Notes: generated by a model from the sequence alone, not told the origin. Shown: positions 1-6,547, counted from the stretch's first letter. The stretch: 10,633 nt of DNA from an uncultured Bryobacterales bacterium (GCA_937859895.1 CALMAV010000216.1:1-10633); one strand, 5' to 3'. Translations and numbers: made by a program.

Positions 1-905
1 TTTCCTCCGCCCGCTAAGCCGCCAATCAATGCACCAGCCGCAGCCCCAAGTCCGGTCTTTAATGCGGTGTTCTTACCGCGCGCTTTTCCCTCGTCCGAGT
101 AAACACTAGAGGTGATAGGGAAACTGCGGCCGTTGTATTGGACGCTCGTTGCCCTGAGAGACAACTCACTCTGACCTTTGACGCGCGATGCACCCTTAAC
201 GCTACCGACCTCCAAAGTAACGGGAGCACCTGCCGGCACAATTACCCGACCATCTGCCGTAAGAGGTGATTCCAGAGATGCCCGGAGAGTCTGACCCTCT
301 GAAACCCTGCCGGAATCGATTGCGTCAACCGTGCGCACAGACAATCGATCTCCTGCCGGAATCGTGACGGATTCGGGAACTGCGGGCCGCGCTTCACGAA
401 CCGGGGCGGGAGCAGGCGCAGAGTTACTCGTAGCCATACCATCAGGAGTTGCTGTAGCAGGGGTAGAGACAGGAACTGGAGCTTGAGCCCTGGCGGAAGG
501 CGACGCTGCTGGATATCTAGGCTCGGAACGTCTGGCCATTTCGGGCGCAGCTTTCGGAGCAGTTGCCAGATTATTGGCCGGAACTGGCTCAGGAACCGGA
601 GCGGGAACAGCAGAGGCAGAGTTAACCCTCATCTGGTCAGCAACACCGTGCACACCAGCAGTTCCATTAGCAATCTTCATCGCGACTAGTTCCACGTCAG
701 CATTTGGCACATCCCCGCTGAGCGTTACAGCGCCATCCTTTACCGCAACAGCCACGTTGGCCTGTCGTGTGGAAGCATCAGAGTATAACTTCGACTGAAT
801 ATCAGTGGTAATCTGGGCATCACTTACGGGTGCCTTGCTCGCGCACCCTGCAGAAATAGCCGACAAAATGCCAACCGTCAAAAGCGACGATCTTACTCGA
901 TTCAT
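1..905 (-). CDS. BON-domain lipoprotein with Pro/Ala linker and glycine-zipper end (3' partial)
   Basis: The frame is open from the ATG at 905 to the window edge (301 residues seen, C-terminus missing). A consensus ribosome site GGAGG lies 4 bases before the ATG. Residues 1-20 form a signal peptide ending in ISAG-C21, a plausible lipobox although -3 is Ser rather than the usual Leu. Residues about 28-97 look like a BON domain (DAQITTDIQSKL, then VKDGAVTLSGDV, then GVHGVADQMRV), a fold linked to membrane or periplasmic binding. Residues about 98-178 are a Pro/Ala/Ser-rich linker. Residues 179-265 (TIPAGDRLSVRTV, then VIVPAGAPVTLEV) resemble secreted beta-rich domains often found in Acidobacteriota and loosely recall TrbI/VirB10. 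The visible end (GLGAAAGALIGGLAGGG) is a glycine zipper suited to membrane insertion. Probably an envelope protein, possibly for stress or outer-membrane maintenance; exact role unknown. It is likely co-transcribed with the small gene 51 bp upstream. Confidence 0.85.
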   Translation of the reverse strand, partial: MNRVRSSLLTVGILSAISAGCASKAPVSDAQITTDIQSKLYSDASTRQANVAVAVKDGAVTLSGDVPNADVELVAMKIANGTAGVHGVADQMRVNSASAVPAPVPEPVPANNLATAPKAAPEMARRSEPRYPAASPSARAQAPVPVSTPATATPDGMATSNSAPAPAPVREARPAVPESVTIPAGDRLSVRTVDAIDSGRVSEGQTLRASLESPLTADGRVIVPAGAPVTLEVGSVKGASRVKGQSELSLRATSVQYNGRSFPITSSVYSDEGKARGKNTALKTGLGAAAGALIGGLAGGG

Positions 906-956
906 TTTTCCTCCAACCAGATTTTGATTCCCTGTCGCTGATTCAAGTTCCAGCAA

Positions 957-1130
957 TCAGTTGTAGTCCGGCGCGTTCAGCTGAACCAGGGATAGGCGAG
1001 CCTCATGCAGCTTACCCTGCACTTCCAACAACTTCGCACTACTCTCTACGCCCGTATGGACCAACGCGCTCTCTACATCAATTAAGGCCTGGATAGCGTG
1101 CTGGATCTTTTCCCTTTGTTCAACTGTCAT
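957..1130 (-). CDS. Small hypothetical protein, 57 aa, helical
   Basis: I do not recognise this protein. The ATG at 1130 (MTVEQREKIQ) begins a 57-residue frame ending in NAPDYN and TGA. The composition is strongly helical, with two stretches (about residues 3-27 and 30-52) that could pair as a hairpin; there is no signal peptide, no membrane segment and no cysteine. AAAGG lies only one base before the ATG, so the ribosome site is poor. A longer reading to 1373 is possible but would run antisense into the signal peptidase gene and has an irregular composition, so I chose the short form. It sits 51 bp upstream of the BON lipoprotein on the same strand, which suggests a shared transcript. Confidence 0.5.
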   Translation of the reverse strand: MTVEQREKIQHAIQALIDVESALVHTGVESSAKLLEVQGKLHEARLSLVQLNAPDYN

Positions 1131-1266
1131 GCCTTTATCGTAACGTGAAACTGGAGGCCGTTGCGCTCCGGACAACCGCCTGAACGATATGATTGAACTT
1201 ACAGAGCGTCCTCTGCGTTGTGGAGGTAGGACCTTCACTACAAGGCGGACACAGTAGAGGACTCGC
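1131..1266. promoter_or_regulatory. Divergent intergenic region
   Basis: This 136-bp gap separates the leftward small gene from the rightward lepB and must hold promoters for both directions unless transcription enters from elsewhere. I could not find a convincing -35/-10 pair on either strand. It contains AGAGG at 1256-1260, a suitable ribosome site for lepB six bases before its ATG. Confidence 0.35.
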
Positions 1267-2118
1267 ATGTCGAAAGAAACCATTGATGTTGTGAATGGAC
1301 CGGTTACCGCCGAACCGGAGGCACGATCGGAGCCGGCCAGGAACAGTGTGGCCGAATGGGCTGTAACAATCATTTTGTTGTTGTTCGGTACAACAACACT
1401 GGTCCAGGCCTTCGTTATTCCGACTGGTTCGATGGAAGATACGCTCCGGATTGGCGACCACTTATTAGTCGATAAGTTGGCCTATGCTCCATCGGGCGCC
1501 ATTAGTAAGTATCTACTCCCGTATGAGGAGCCCAAGCATGGCGACATTATTGTGTTCCGCTACCCAGTTGATATCGCCTCGACATTCGTGAAACGTGTGA
1601 TTGGGGTTCCCGGAGATCGGTTGAAGATGATCAACCGTGTGGTGTATCGAAACGGAGTTCGCTTAAACGAGCCGTACACGTACCATAAGCTTCCCTATGA
1701 ACCGAGCCGTGACAACTTCCCCGGCGAGCCCTCCACCTTCGCAGATGGAATGCAGGCACAGCTGCAGCGCGAGATGCTCGACAACCACGTTCGAGACGGC
1801 GAAATCATCGTGCCTCCTGGGATGTATTTCGCAATGGGCGACAACCGCGATAACTCCCTTGACAGCCGTTACTGGGGATTTGTTCCACGCCAAAACATTA
1901 TTGGAAAGCCGCTGATTATTTATTGGTCTTACAAGGCCTCTACCGAGGATCTTACTGGTGCCTCGGTAGGCTCGATGGTGACTCACTTTGTCGATCTGGC
2001 AGAGCACTTCTTCACGCGCACTCGATGGGATCGCACCTTACATGTAGTTCGGGGCTTTCCTGATTCACAGTTGAAAGATCAGCCTCTGCCGCTTCAAACT
2101 GGTTTAGCTAATCCCTAG
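1267..2118 (+). CDS. lepB: Signal peptidase I
   Basis: Membrane-bound serine protease that removes signal peptides from exported proteins on the outer face of the inner membrane. Residues 1-29 are a hydrophilic, probably cytoplasmic, N-terminus; about 30-50 form one transmembrane helix. The S26 family boxes are all present: PTGSMEDTL with nucleophile Ser55, the VDK region at 68-70, GDIIVFRYP at 92-100, FVKRVIGVPGDR with general base Lys109, and GDNRDNSLDSRYWG at 191-204. The insert between the Lys box and the last box (about 125-180) is moderately long. After IIYWSY a tail of about 60 residues continues, with no clear motif. The ATG start is supported by AGAGG six bases upstream. The mannose-1-phosphate guanylyltransferase gene follows 70 bp downstream and may share the transcript. 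The exported proteins in this window (BON lipoprotein, OmpA protein, Ser/Gly protein) are typical secretory cargo, although lipoproteins use signal peptidase II. Confidence 0.96.
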   Translation: MSKETIDVVNGPVTAEPEARSEPARNSVAEWAVTIILLLFGTTTLVQAFVIPTGSMEDTLRIGDHLLVDKLAYAPSGAISKYLLPYEEPKHGDIIVFRYPVDIASTFVKRVIGVPGDRLKMINRVVYRNGVRLNEPYTYHKLPYEPSRDNFPGEPSTFADGMQAQLQREMLDNHVRDGEIIVPPGMYFAMGDNRDNSLDSRYWGFVPRQNIIGKPLIIYWSYKASTEDLTGASVGSMVTHFVDLAEHFFTRTRWDRTLHVVRGFPDSQLKDQPLPLQTGLANP

Positions 2119-2188
2119 GGACGACTTTATATTGATTTCAGGCAGATTTGCTGCGAACTTTGCCGCCTCACCAACACTGGAAGGATTC

Positions 2189-3262
2189 ATGGCGACACAA
2201 CGTTACGCCCTCATTATGGCCGGTGGACGCGGAACCCGCTTCTGGCCGCGCAGCCGAAAACGCAATGCCAAGCAGGTTTTGCGCTTCTTTGGTGAACGCA
2301 CCCTGATTCAGCAGGCTGTTGACCGTCTTGCCGGTGTTATTCCGCCCGAGAACATTTGGATCCTGACTAATGATTATCTCCAGACGGAGATCAGCAAGCA
2401 GCTGCCGGAAGTGCCGAAGGAGCAGATCATCGCTGAGCCGTCTCAGCAGAATACAGCGCCTTGCATTGCCTTAACTGCACAGATCCTGGCCGGACTTTCG
2501 CCGGATGCAGTCATGGGCGTCTTCCCGGCTGATCATCTAATCGCCAAAGAGGATCACTTCCGTGAGTTCGTCGAAGCGGCGTACGGAGCGGCTGAGAAAC
2601 AAAGTGTAGTTGTCCTAGGCATTCAGCCACGGTGGGCTGAGACCGGTTATGGCTACATCGAATTTCCAAAGGACGTGCTGCCTGGCGGCTTGGAAACTCG
2701 GAAAGTAAGCAAGTTCCGGGAGAAGCCGGACGAGAAAACTGCAACCAAGTTTCTGGAAGCAGGCAACTTCTTCTGGAACGCCGGCATGTTCTTCTGGCGC
2801 GCCTCGGTGGTTCTTGACTTGATGCGAGAGCACCAACCGAAGACAGCAACTGTACTGGCCAGCCTGCCGCCATTTAGCAGCCCTAGTTTCACTTCAAAAT
2901 TGAAAGAGCTCTATCCTCTTTGCGAAAACATCTCGGTGGACTACGCAATTATTGAGAAGGCCAAAGATGTTGTCGGGTTTGCCCTCGACGACATTGGATG
3001 GAACGATGTCGGTAGCTGGGAAGCAGTGTACGAGCTAACGGCGAAAGATGCGAACGGGAATGCCTCTACCGGCGAAATGTTCTCGGAAGGCAGCCGCGGA
3101 AATTACGTGAGTGCAGGGAAGCCAGTAGCGCTGGTGGGTGTCGAAAACCTGGTAGTCGTTGACACCCCCGATGCTCTTCTCATAGTCAGCCGGAGCCGCT
3201 CACAGGACGTCAGCAAACTGGTTAAGCAGCTCGACGCACAAGACCGCCAGGAGTTGTTGTAG
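2189..3262 (+). CDS. manC: Mannose-1-phosphate guanylyltransferase (GDP-mannose pyrophosphorylase)
   Basis: Makes GDP-mannose from mannose-1-phosphate and GTP, the activated sugar for capsule, LPS and glycan synthesis and for GDP-fucose/rhamnose. The nucleotidyltransferase signature GGRGTRFWP is at residues 12-20 with downstream Lys28; FPADH is at 112-116 (metal-binding Asp), EKP at 178-180, NAGMFFW at 197-203 and DIGWNDVGSW at 268-277. The length, 357 residues, fits the short ManC form: the C-terminal mannose-6-phosphate isomerase cupin of the bifunctional enzyme is absent. I chose the ATG at 2189 because GGAAGG lies just upstream (2179-2184) and the family signature then begins near residue 7; a TTG at 2132 would add 19 atypical residues. 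It lies 70 bp after lepB and is convergent with msrA. The glycosyltransferase at 5522-6547 could be a consumer of such sugars, but nothing in the sequence links them directly. Confidence 0.95.
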   Translation: MATQRYALIMAGGRGTRFWPRSRKRNAKQVLRFFGERTLIQQAVDRLAGVIPPENIWILTNDYLQTEISKQLPEVPKEQIIAEPSQQNTAPCIALTAQILAGLSPDAVMGVFPADHLIAKEDHFREFVEAAYGAAEKQSVVVLGIQPRWAETGYGYIEFPKDVLPGGLETRKVSKFREKPDEKTATKFLEAGNFFWNAGMFFWRASVVLDLMREHQPKTATVLASLPPFSSPSFTSKLKELYPLCENISVDYAIIEKAKDVVGFALDDIGWNDVGSWEAVYELTAKDANGNASTGEMFSEGSRGNYVSAGKPVALVGVENLVVVDTPDALLIVSRSRSQDVSKLVKQLDAQDRQELL

Positions 3263-3327
3263 TCGGCTCTGCGCTTGTTTCTTTTTCGCAGCGAAGTCGA
3301 AGTGCATCGTCCCGGTTTGAATGATGC

Positions 3328-3801
3328 CTAAATATGGCAGTGACGAACCCCGCGCTTGGCCAGGTACTGCTGGTGGTATTCCTCGCCACGATAAAACGTC
3401 TGCGCTGGTTCAATGACAGTTGCAATCGGTCTCCGAAACTTACCGGAGGCATCCCACTTGGTCTTGGAAGCCTTGGCCGCCTGCTCCTGCTCCGGTGAGT
3501 GAGTGAAGATCACACTCCGATATTGATAACCCACATCGGGCCCTTGCCGATTCACTTGAGTTGGATCGTGTAACTGCCAGAACGCATCGAGTAGTTTGTC
3601 GTAAGAGACTTTCGCCGGATCGAAGTCAACCTCCACTACCTCTACGTGCCCAGTTCGGTCGGTACAGACGTCCTTGTAGGTAGGATTCTCCAGGTGACCG
3701 CCCTCGTACCCGACAGCCGCATCCAGAACGCCCGAGATTTCTCGAAACTCAGCTTCTACGCCCCAAAAACAGCCTGCGCCGAAAGTCGCTTTTTCTGTCA
3801 T
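3328..3801 (-). CDS. msrA: Peptide-methionine (S)-S-oxide reductase MsrA
   Basis: Reduces methionine-S-sulfoxide in oxidised proteins back to methionine, using thioredoxin. The 157-residue protein starts MTEKATFGAGCFWG, with catalytic Cys11 in the GCFWG motif. The family core follows: GYEGGHLENPTYKDVC, then TGHVEVVEVDFDP, then FWQLHDPTQVNRQGPDVGYQYRS, then the YHQQYL segment near residues 143-148. Cys155 in the C-terminal HCHI is a likely resolving cysteine; no MsrB domain is fused. I chose the ATG at 3801; AGGAGA lies 10 bases upstream, slightly far. An in-frame TTG at 3828 would add nine residues and start before that ribosome site. No signal peptide, so probably cytoplasmic. It is convergent with manC (65-bp gap) and divergent from the OmpA-family gene. 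Confidence 0.96.
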   Translation of the reverse strand: MTEKATFGAGCFWGVEAEFREISGVLDAAVGYEGGHLENPTYKDVCTDRTGHVEVVEVDFDPAKVSYDKLLDAFWQLHDPTQVNRQGPDVGYQYRSVIFTHSPEQEQAAKASKTKWDASGKFRRPIATVIEPAQTFYRGEEYHQQYLAKRGVRHCHI

Positions 3802-3922
3802 GCCGCTATTGTCTCCTACTTGAAGCAAACCGATCTCTTCTACAGGCTGGTACCCGCCGGGAGAAACCGGGTTACAGACTCAGGTATGGCGCATCTAGAA
3901 AGTGGAAGGTTGTAATGGACTT

Positions 3923-4963
3923 ATGAAGCGATTTCCAAACAGAGCACTTCGAACAATGTGCGTTCTTGGCGGAACTGTTCTGATGCCGACAGTGGCCCTT
4001 TTCGGGGTCGAGCCTAGTGTCCGGACCTTTAATGCCGGGCAGCAGGCAAAGGTAGATGGCGTGATTATCTCGCGGGTAGGCGCTGTGCTCAAGCTGCGCA
4101 GCGATGACAACTCGGTAGGGACGATCGACCTGACCGACGATACACGCATTCAGCTAAAGCACGGAGTGTTGCGACGCAAGGCAACTATGAGCTCCGATTC
4201 ACTTGTCTCGGGGTTGCGTGTCGAAGCCGTTGGACAAGGGAACGAGAAAGGCGAACTGGTCGCAGACCGTATCTTATTTGACCCGAGTTCAATGAAGGCC
4301 TCTCGGCAAATTGACACGCGTGTCTCTCCGTTGGAGTCACGTACAGATGGTTTAGAGAGCCGGACTGGGCGAGTGGAAGGGCGCCAAGGCGATTTGGAGT
4401 CAGCCCAAAAGCAGACCGACCAGCGAGTTGGTCAGGTAGGACAAGTTGCCGAGCAGGCCAACCGTGGGGTCGGCAGTGTGAACGAGCGAGTGTCCAACCT
4501 GGATAACTACCAGGAAAAATATAAAGAATCAGTCTATTTCAAGCTGAACAGCACAGTTCTGGAGGCACCTGAAAAAGCTAAGTTAGACACTGTCATTGCA
4601 CAGACAAAAAATGAAAAAGGGTACGCCATTGAAGTAGCCGGCTTTGCCGATAAAACTGGAAAAGCCGCGCTTAACCAGACCCTCAGCGAGAGGCGTGCTG
4701 AGGCAGTGGTTCGATATTTGGAGCAGGAAGGCAGCATTCCAATCCATCGCATACTGGCTCCGGCTGGGATGGGGACGACTCACGAGGCAGCTGATAACTC
4801 AACCGAAGAAGGACGAAAACTAAATAGACGGGTGGAAATTACAGTTCTGATCAACCAGGGATTGGCATCATCAGCAGCTGGACCGAGTGCTGCTCCGGCA
4901 ACTGCTGCTCCGCAGTCAACTAACGATCCTGCAACGGTAGGGGCTAAGCCACCTTCTAAATAG
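3923..4963 (+). CDS. OmpA-family protein with DUF5666-like N-terminal domain and heptad linker
   Basis: Predicted envelope protein that binds peptidoglycan. Counting from the ATG at 3923 (346 residues), residues 1 to about 29 are a signal peptide (MKRFPNR, then a hydrophobic MCVLGGTVLMPTVALFG run). Residues about 44-125 (VDGVIISRVGAVLKLRSDD, then GLRVEAVGQGNEKGELVADRI) resemble the small beta-rich DUF5666 type. Residues 133-195 hold about nine seven-residue repeats of the type RVxxLES / RTDGLES / RQGDLES, a likely trimeric or dimeric coiled coil. Residues about 204-310 are the OmpA C-terminal domain: Asp243 in GFADKTG and Arg258 in LSERRAEAV keep the 15-residue spacing of the diaminopimelate-binding pair of E. 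coli OmpA, followed by NSTEEGRKLNRRVEI. An Ala/Pro-rich tail ends the protein. No N-terminal beta-barrel is present. An in-frame GTG at 3902 is possible, but the ATG gives the cleaner signal peptide; GGAAGG lies 13 bases before it. Confidence 0.87.
   Translation: MKRFPNRALRTMCVLGGTVLMPTVALFGVEPSVRTFNAGQQAKVDGVIISRVGAVLKLRSDDNSVGTIDLTDDTRIQLKHGVLRRKATMSSDSLVSGLRVEAVGQGNEKGELVADRILFDPSSMKASRQIDTRVSPLESRTDGLESRTGRVEGRQGDLESAQKQTDQRVGQVGQVAEQANRGVGSVNERVSNLDNYQEKYKESVYFKLNSTVLEAPEKAKLDTVIAQTKNEKGYAIEVAGFADKTGKAALNQTLSERRAEAVVRYLEQEGSIPIHRILAPAGMGTTHEAADNSTEEGRKLNRRVEITVLINQGLASSAAGPSAAPATAAPQSTNDPATVGAKPPSK
4319..4507 (+). repeat. Heptad-repeat linker coding region in the OmpA-family gene
   Basis: About nine consecutive seven-residue units can be lined up: RVSPLES, RTDGLES, RTGRVEG, RQGDLES, AQKQTDQ, RVGQVGQ, VAEQANR, GVGSVNE, RVSNLDN. 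Most begin with Arg or another polar residue and carry Val or Leu at a fixed later position. The DNA copies are diverged, so the repeat is old and kept at protein level. Confidence 0.75.
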
Positions 4964-4994
4964 GCCCCTTGCAGACTTGCCTCGCAGAAGAAGC

Positions 4995-5034
4995 AAAAAA
5001 GGGATCGCCTGAGTCCTAAAACTCTGGCGATCCC
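4995..5034 (-). terminator. Intrinsic terminator of the Ser/Gly-rich gene
   Basis: A perfect 9-bp stem, GGGATCGCC (5001-5009) with GGCGATCCC (5026-5034), is extended inward after one T-T mismatch by GAGT/ACTC around a six-base loop. On the plus strand six A (4995-5000) precede it, which is a U6 tract directly after the hairpin for minus-strand RNA. The plus side has no T-tract after the hairpin, so it fits the minus-strand gene ending at 5051 and is not a standard terminator for the OmpA gene. Confidence 0.88.
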
Positions 5035-5050
5035 AAGGGATGCAACTAAA

Positions 5051-5437
5051 CTAGCGGGAAGTGCCCGAACCGGTCGAAGAACCCGCGCTTCCAGTGCTAC
5101 CGGAAGATGAATCCATGCTGCCCGAGCTGCCCTTCTTGCTCTTGTGATGCTTGGATTTGCCACCGCTCATGCTGCCACTGTCGCTGCCCATGCTACCCGA
5201 GCTGCTGCCCGAACCGCTACCCATGCTACCCGAACCGCTGCCGGATTGACCTGACGAGCTGCCCGAACCGCCCATGCTACCCGAACCGCTGCCGGATTGA
5301 CCCGACGAGCTGCCCGAACCGCTTGAGCTACCAGATTGACCAGCTGACGAACTGCCGGAACCCGACTGCGGCATGCCCACAGCGATGAGGGGCAGTGAGA
5401 TGCCAGCAAGAAGCAGTGATTGCATTACTTTTTTCAT
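5051..5437 (-). CDS. Secreted Ser/Gly-rich low-complexity protein
   Basis: No recognised function. The ATG at 5437 starts MKKVMQSLLLAGISLPLIAVG, a clear signal peptide with a plausible cleavage site after Gly21 (AVG before Met22). GGAG lies 10 bases upstream. The mature part, roughly 107 residues, consists almost only of Ser and Gly with scattered Met, Gln, Thr and Asp, in units such as SGSGSSSGQ and GSGSMG. One basic island, KSKHHKSKKG (residues 94-103), interrupts it. There are no cysteines or aromatic residues, so it should be disordered and exported. An internal 17-residue unit is duplicated in tandem (residues 40-56 and 57-73). The signal peptide, in-frame tandem duplication and dedicated terminator support a real gene. 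It may be a surface or matrix filler or a flexible linker protein; similar Ser/Gly proteins are known in several phyla but their roles are mostly untested. It is convergent with the OmpA-family gene. Confidence 0.75.
   Translation of the reverse strand: MKKVMQSLLLAGISLPLIAVGMPQSGSGSSSAGQSGSSSGSGSSSGQSGSGSGSMGGSGSSSGQSGSGSGSMGSGSGSSSGSMGSDSGSMSGGKSKHHKSKKGSSGSMDSSSGSTGSAGSSTGSGTSR
5220..5321. repeat. Tandem 51-bp direct repeat, two copies
   Basis: Copies at 5220-5270 and 5271-5321 abut exactly and, by eye, differ at one base (T at 5252, C at 5303). The unit is 17 codons, so the duplication keeps the reading frame of the Ser/Gly-rich gene. Flanking sequence carries shorter, degenerate pieces of the same unit (for example around 5195-5219 and 5322-5345). 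Confidence 0.9.
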
Positions 5438-5479
5438 AATTTGGTTACTCCGCCTAGTCAGACCCAACCTATTACCATT

Positions 5480-5514
5480 ACCTGTCAAACTTTTTTTAAG
5501 TTTATTTACCAGGT
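5480..5514. repeat. Nested AT-rich inverted repeat after the glycosyltransferase gene
   Basis: ACCTG (5480-5484) pairs with CAGGT (5510-5514), and inside them AAACTT (5487-5492) pairs with AAGTTT (5498-5503) around five T. It starts 8 bp past the stop of the glycosyltransferase and lies upstream of the Ser/Gly gene. It could be a weak terminator or a binding site; the asymmetrical bulges and weak stems make either uncertain. Confidence 0.3.
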
Positions 5515-5521
5515 ATGCCGC

Positions 5522-6547
5522 TTATTTTTTGATTGTTGCTATCCCGTTCCCAAGTGCTGCGGTCACTTCCTGGAGTACGGCTGTCCAATCACCACGAATT
5601 GATTGCCGAAATAAGCGCATAGTCGGGTACCAGGGGGTCCAGCTGCCTTTGTCCATCCATCGCCAGTCACACTGGAAAGGCAGCATAGTCCAGGTTTGGA
5701 GGCCCAGAGCACCGGCCAGATGAGCCACCATCGTGTCTACGGTGATGACTAGGTCGAGAGTGGACATGTTCCCGGCGGTTGGCAAGACGTCCGGATCAGG
5801 TCCACCCAATCGGACAACATGCGGCGGCAGAGCCACATCCCACGAGGGACCGGCCTGCAGGCTGAAAAACGTAACGTGCGACTGCTGTAGCAGAGGCGCC
5901 AGCATTTCAGGGGGTATATTCCTGGCGGGATCGAAGCTGCTCGCCTCCCAAACAAGGCCTACGCGCAAACCTGTCTTGGATAGACGGCCTGCCTCGCCGG
6001 TGTTCCGATTCTGGAAGTGCGGACCCTTAATGTAAGGAACGCGATTAGGAATACTGTCTGGCAAACTGCGAAATACTCGCGGCAATTCGTTCACTTCCAT
6101 CTGCATATCCCACGGAGGCTCGGCTTCACCCCAGGTGATTACCCGGTCTGCCAGCTGAGAGCCCTGCAGCAAGACCTTAAGCTTGGGTTGGGCCTCAACG
6201 GTCAGGCTTCGGGCGGAGGTGCGCAGGAGCGGAGCGTAACGGATGAATTGAATAGTGTCGCCCAACCCGTGCAAGCAACGAAGCAGGACATGTTTGCCTT
6301 CCCAGGAACTTCCATCCCAATATCGATGCGGATCTGGGGCGCCACGCTGTGCAATTGCGTCGCTCTCGGCCCAGGCGCGTGCCCATTCGCCTGCGAGCAT
6401 ATAACACGTCCATCTTGCTGCTCCACACTGGTCAGGATCAAAGCCCGCCTCTTCCGCAAGCAGATATAGGCGAGCCGCCTCGCTGACCTCCATCCTGAGG
6501 CGAAACCGTTCAGCCTGCTCAAACAAGTTCTGTGCACATAAACTCAA
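5522..6547 (-). CDS. Glycosyltransferase-like protein (GT9/TPR-linked type)
   Basis: Probably transfers a sugar from a nucleotide donor. Residues 1 to about 70 are alpha-helical and look like degenerate TPR repeats (EAARLYLLAEEAGFDP, then AGEWARAWAESDAIA). The catalytic part begins with RYWDGSSWEGKHVLLRCLHGLGDTIQFIRYAPLL: the GLGD loop at 94-97 and IQFIRYAPLL are typical of the heptosyltransferase-like domain seen behind TPR arrays. The C-terminal nucleotide-binding half has GLRVGLVWEAS at 193-203 and LDLVITVDTMVAHLAGALG at 264-282, then WTPWYPTMRLFRQ. The start is TTG at 6547: GGGGGAGG lies seven bases upstream, and the next in-frame ATG is 18 codons in. With 341 residues it is shorter than the long TPR-bearing relatives. 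No signal peptide, so likely cytoplasmic. Acceptor and sugar are not readable; no glycan cluster surrounds it. It is divergent from the response regulator, with only 65 bp between them. Confidence 0.8.
   Translation of the reverse strand: MSLCAQNLFEQAERFRLRMEVSEAARLYLLAEEAGFDPDQCGAARWTCYMLAGEWARAWAESDAIAQRGAPDPHRYWDGSSWEGKHVLLRCLHGLGDTIQFIRYAPLLRTSARSLTVEAQPKLKVLLQGSQLADRVITWGEAEPPWDMQMEVNELPRVFRSLPDSIPNRVPYIKGPHFQNRNTGEAGRLSKTGLRVGLVWEASSFDPARNIPPEMLAPLLQQSHVTFFSLQAGPSWDVALPPHVVRLGGPDPDVLPTAGNMSTLDLVITVDTMVAHLAGALGLQTWTMLPFQCDWRWMDKGSWTPWYPTMRLFRQSIRGDWTAVLQEVTAALGNGIATIKK

Noticed and set aside
957..1373. 138-residue version of the small minus-strand gene
   Set aside because: It would run 107 bases antisense into lepB, and its first 80 residues have a shadow-like composition. 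The 57-residue form is more likely.
2132..2188. TTG start adding 19 residues to ManC
   Set aside because: The ATG at 2189 has a good ribosome site and places the nucleotidyltransferase signature where the family has it.
3263..3327. Possible terminator between manC and msrA (CTGCG ... CGCAG)
   Set aside because: The stem is only five base pairs around a long T-rich loop with no following T-tract; too weak to call.
3902..3922. GTG start adding 7 residues to the OmpA-family protein
   Set aside because: The ATG at 3923 begins a cleaner signal peptide (MKRFPNR). The choice is not certain, because the upstream GGAAGG is 13 bases from the ATG.
5107..5388. Plus-strand 93-residue Cys/Pro-rich frame (CCPSCPSC, CYPNRCRID repeats)
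   Set aside because: It is the antisense of the Ser/Gly-rich gene; Ser and Gly codons read backwards give Cys, Pro and Arg. It has no good ribosome site, and the minus-strand frame has a signal peptide and a terminator.
5483..5488. Perfect TTGACA -35 box on the minus strand before the Ser/Gly gene
   Set aside because: The sequence 16-18 bp downstream (around GGGTCT) does not resemble a -10 box, so I do not call a promoter.
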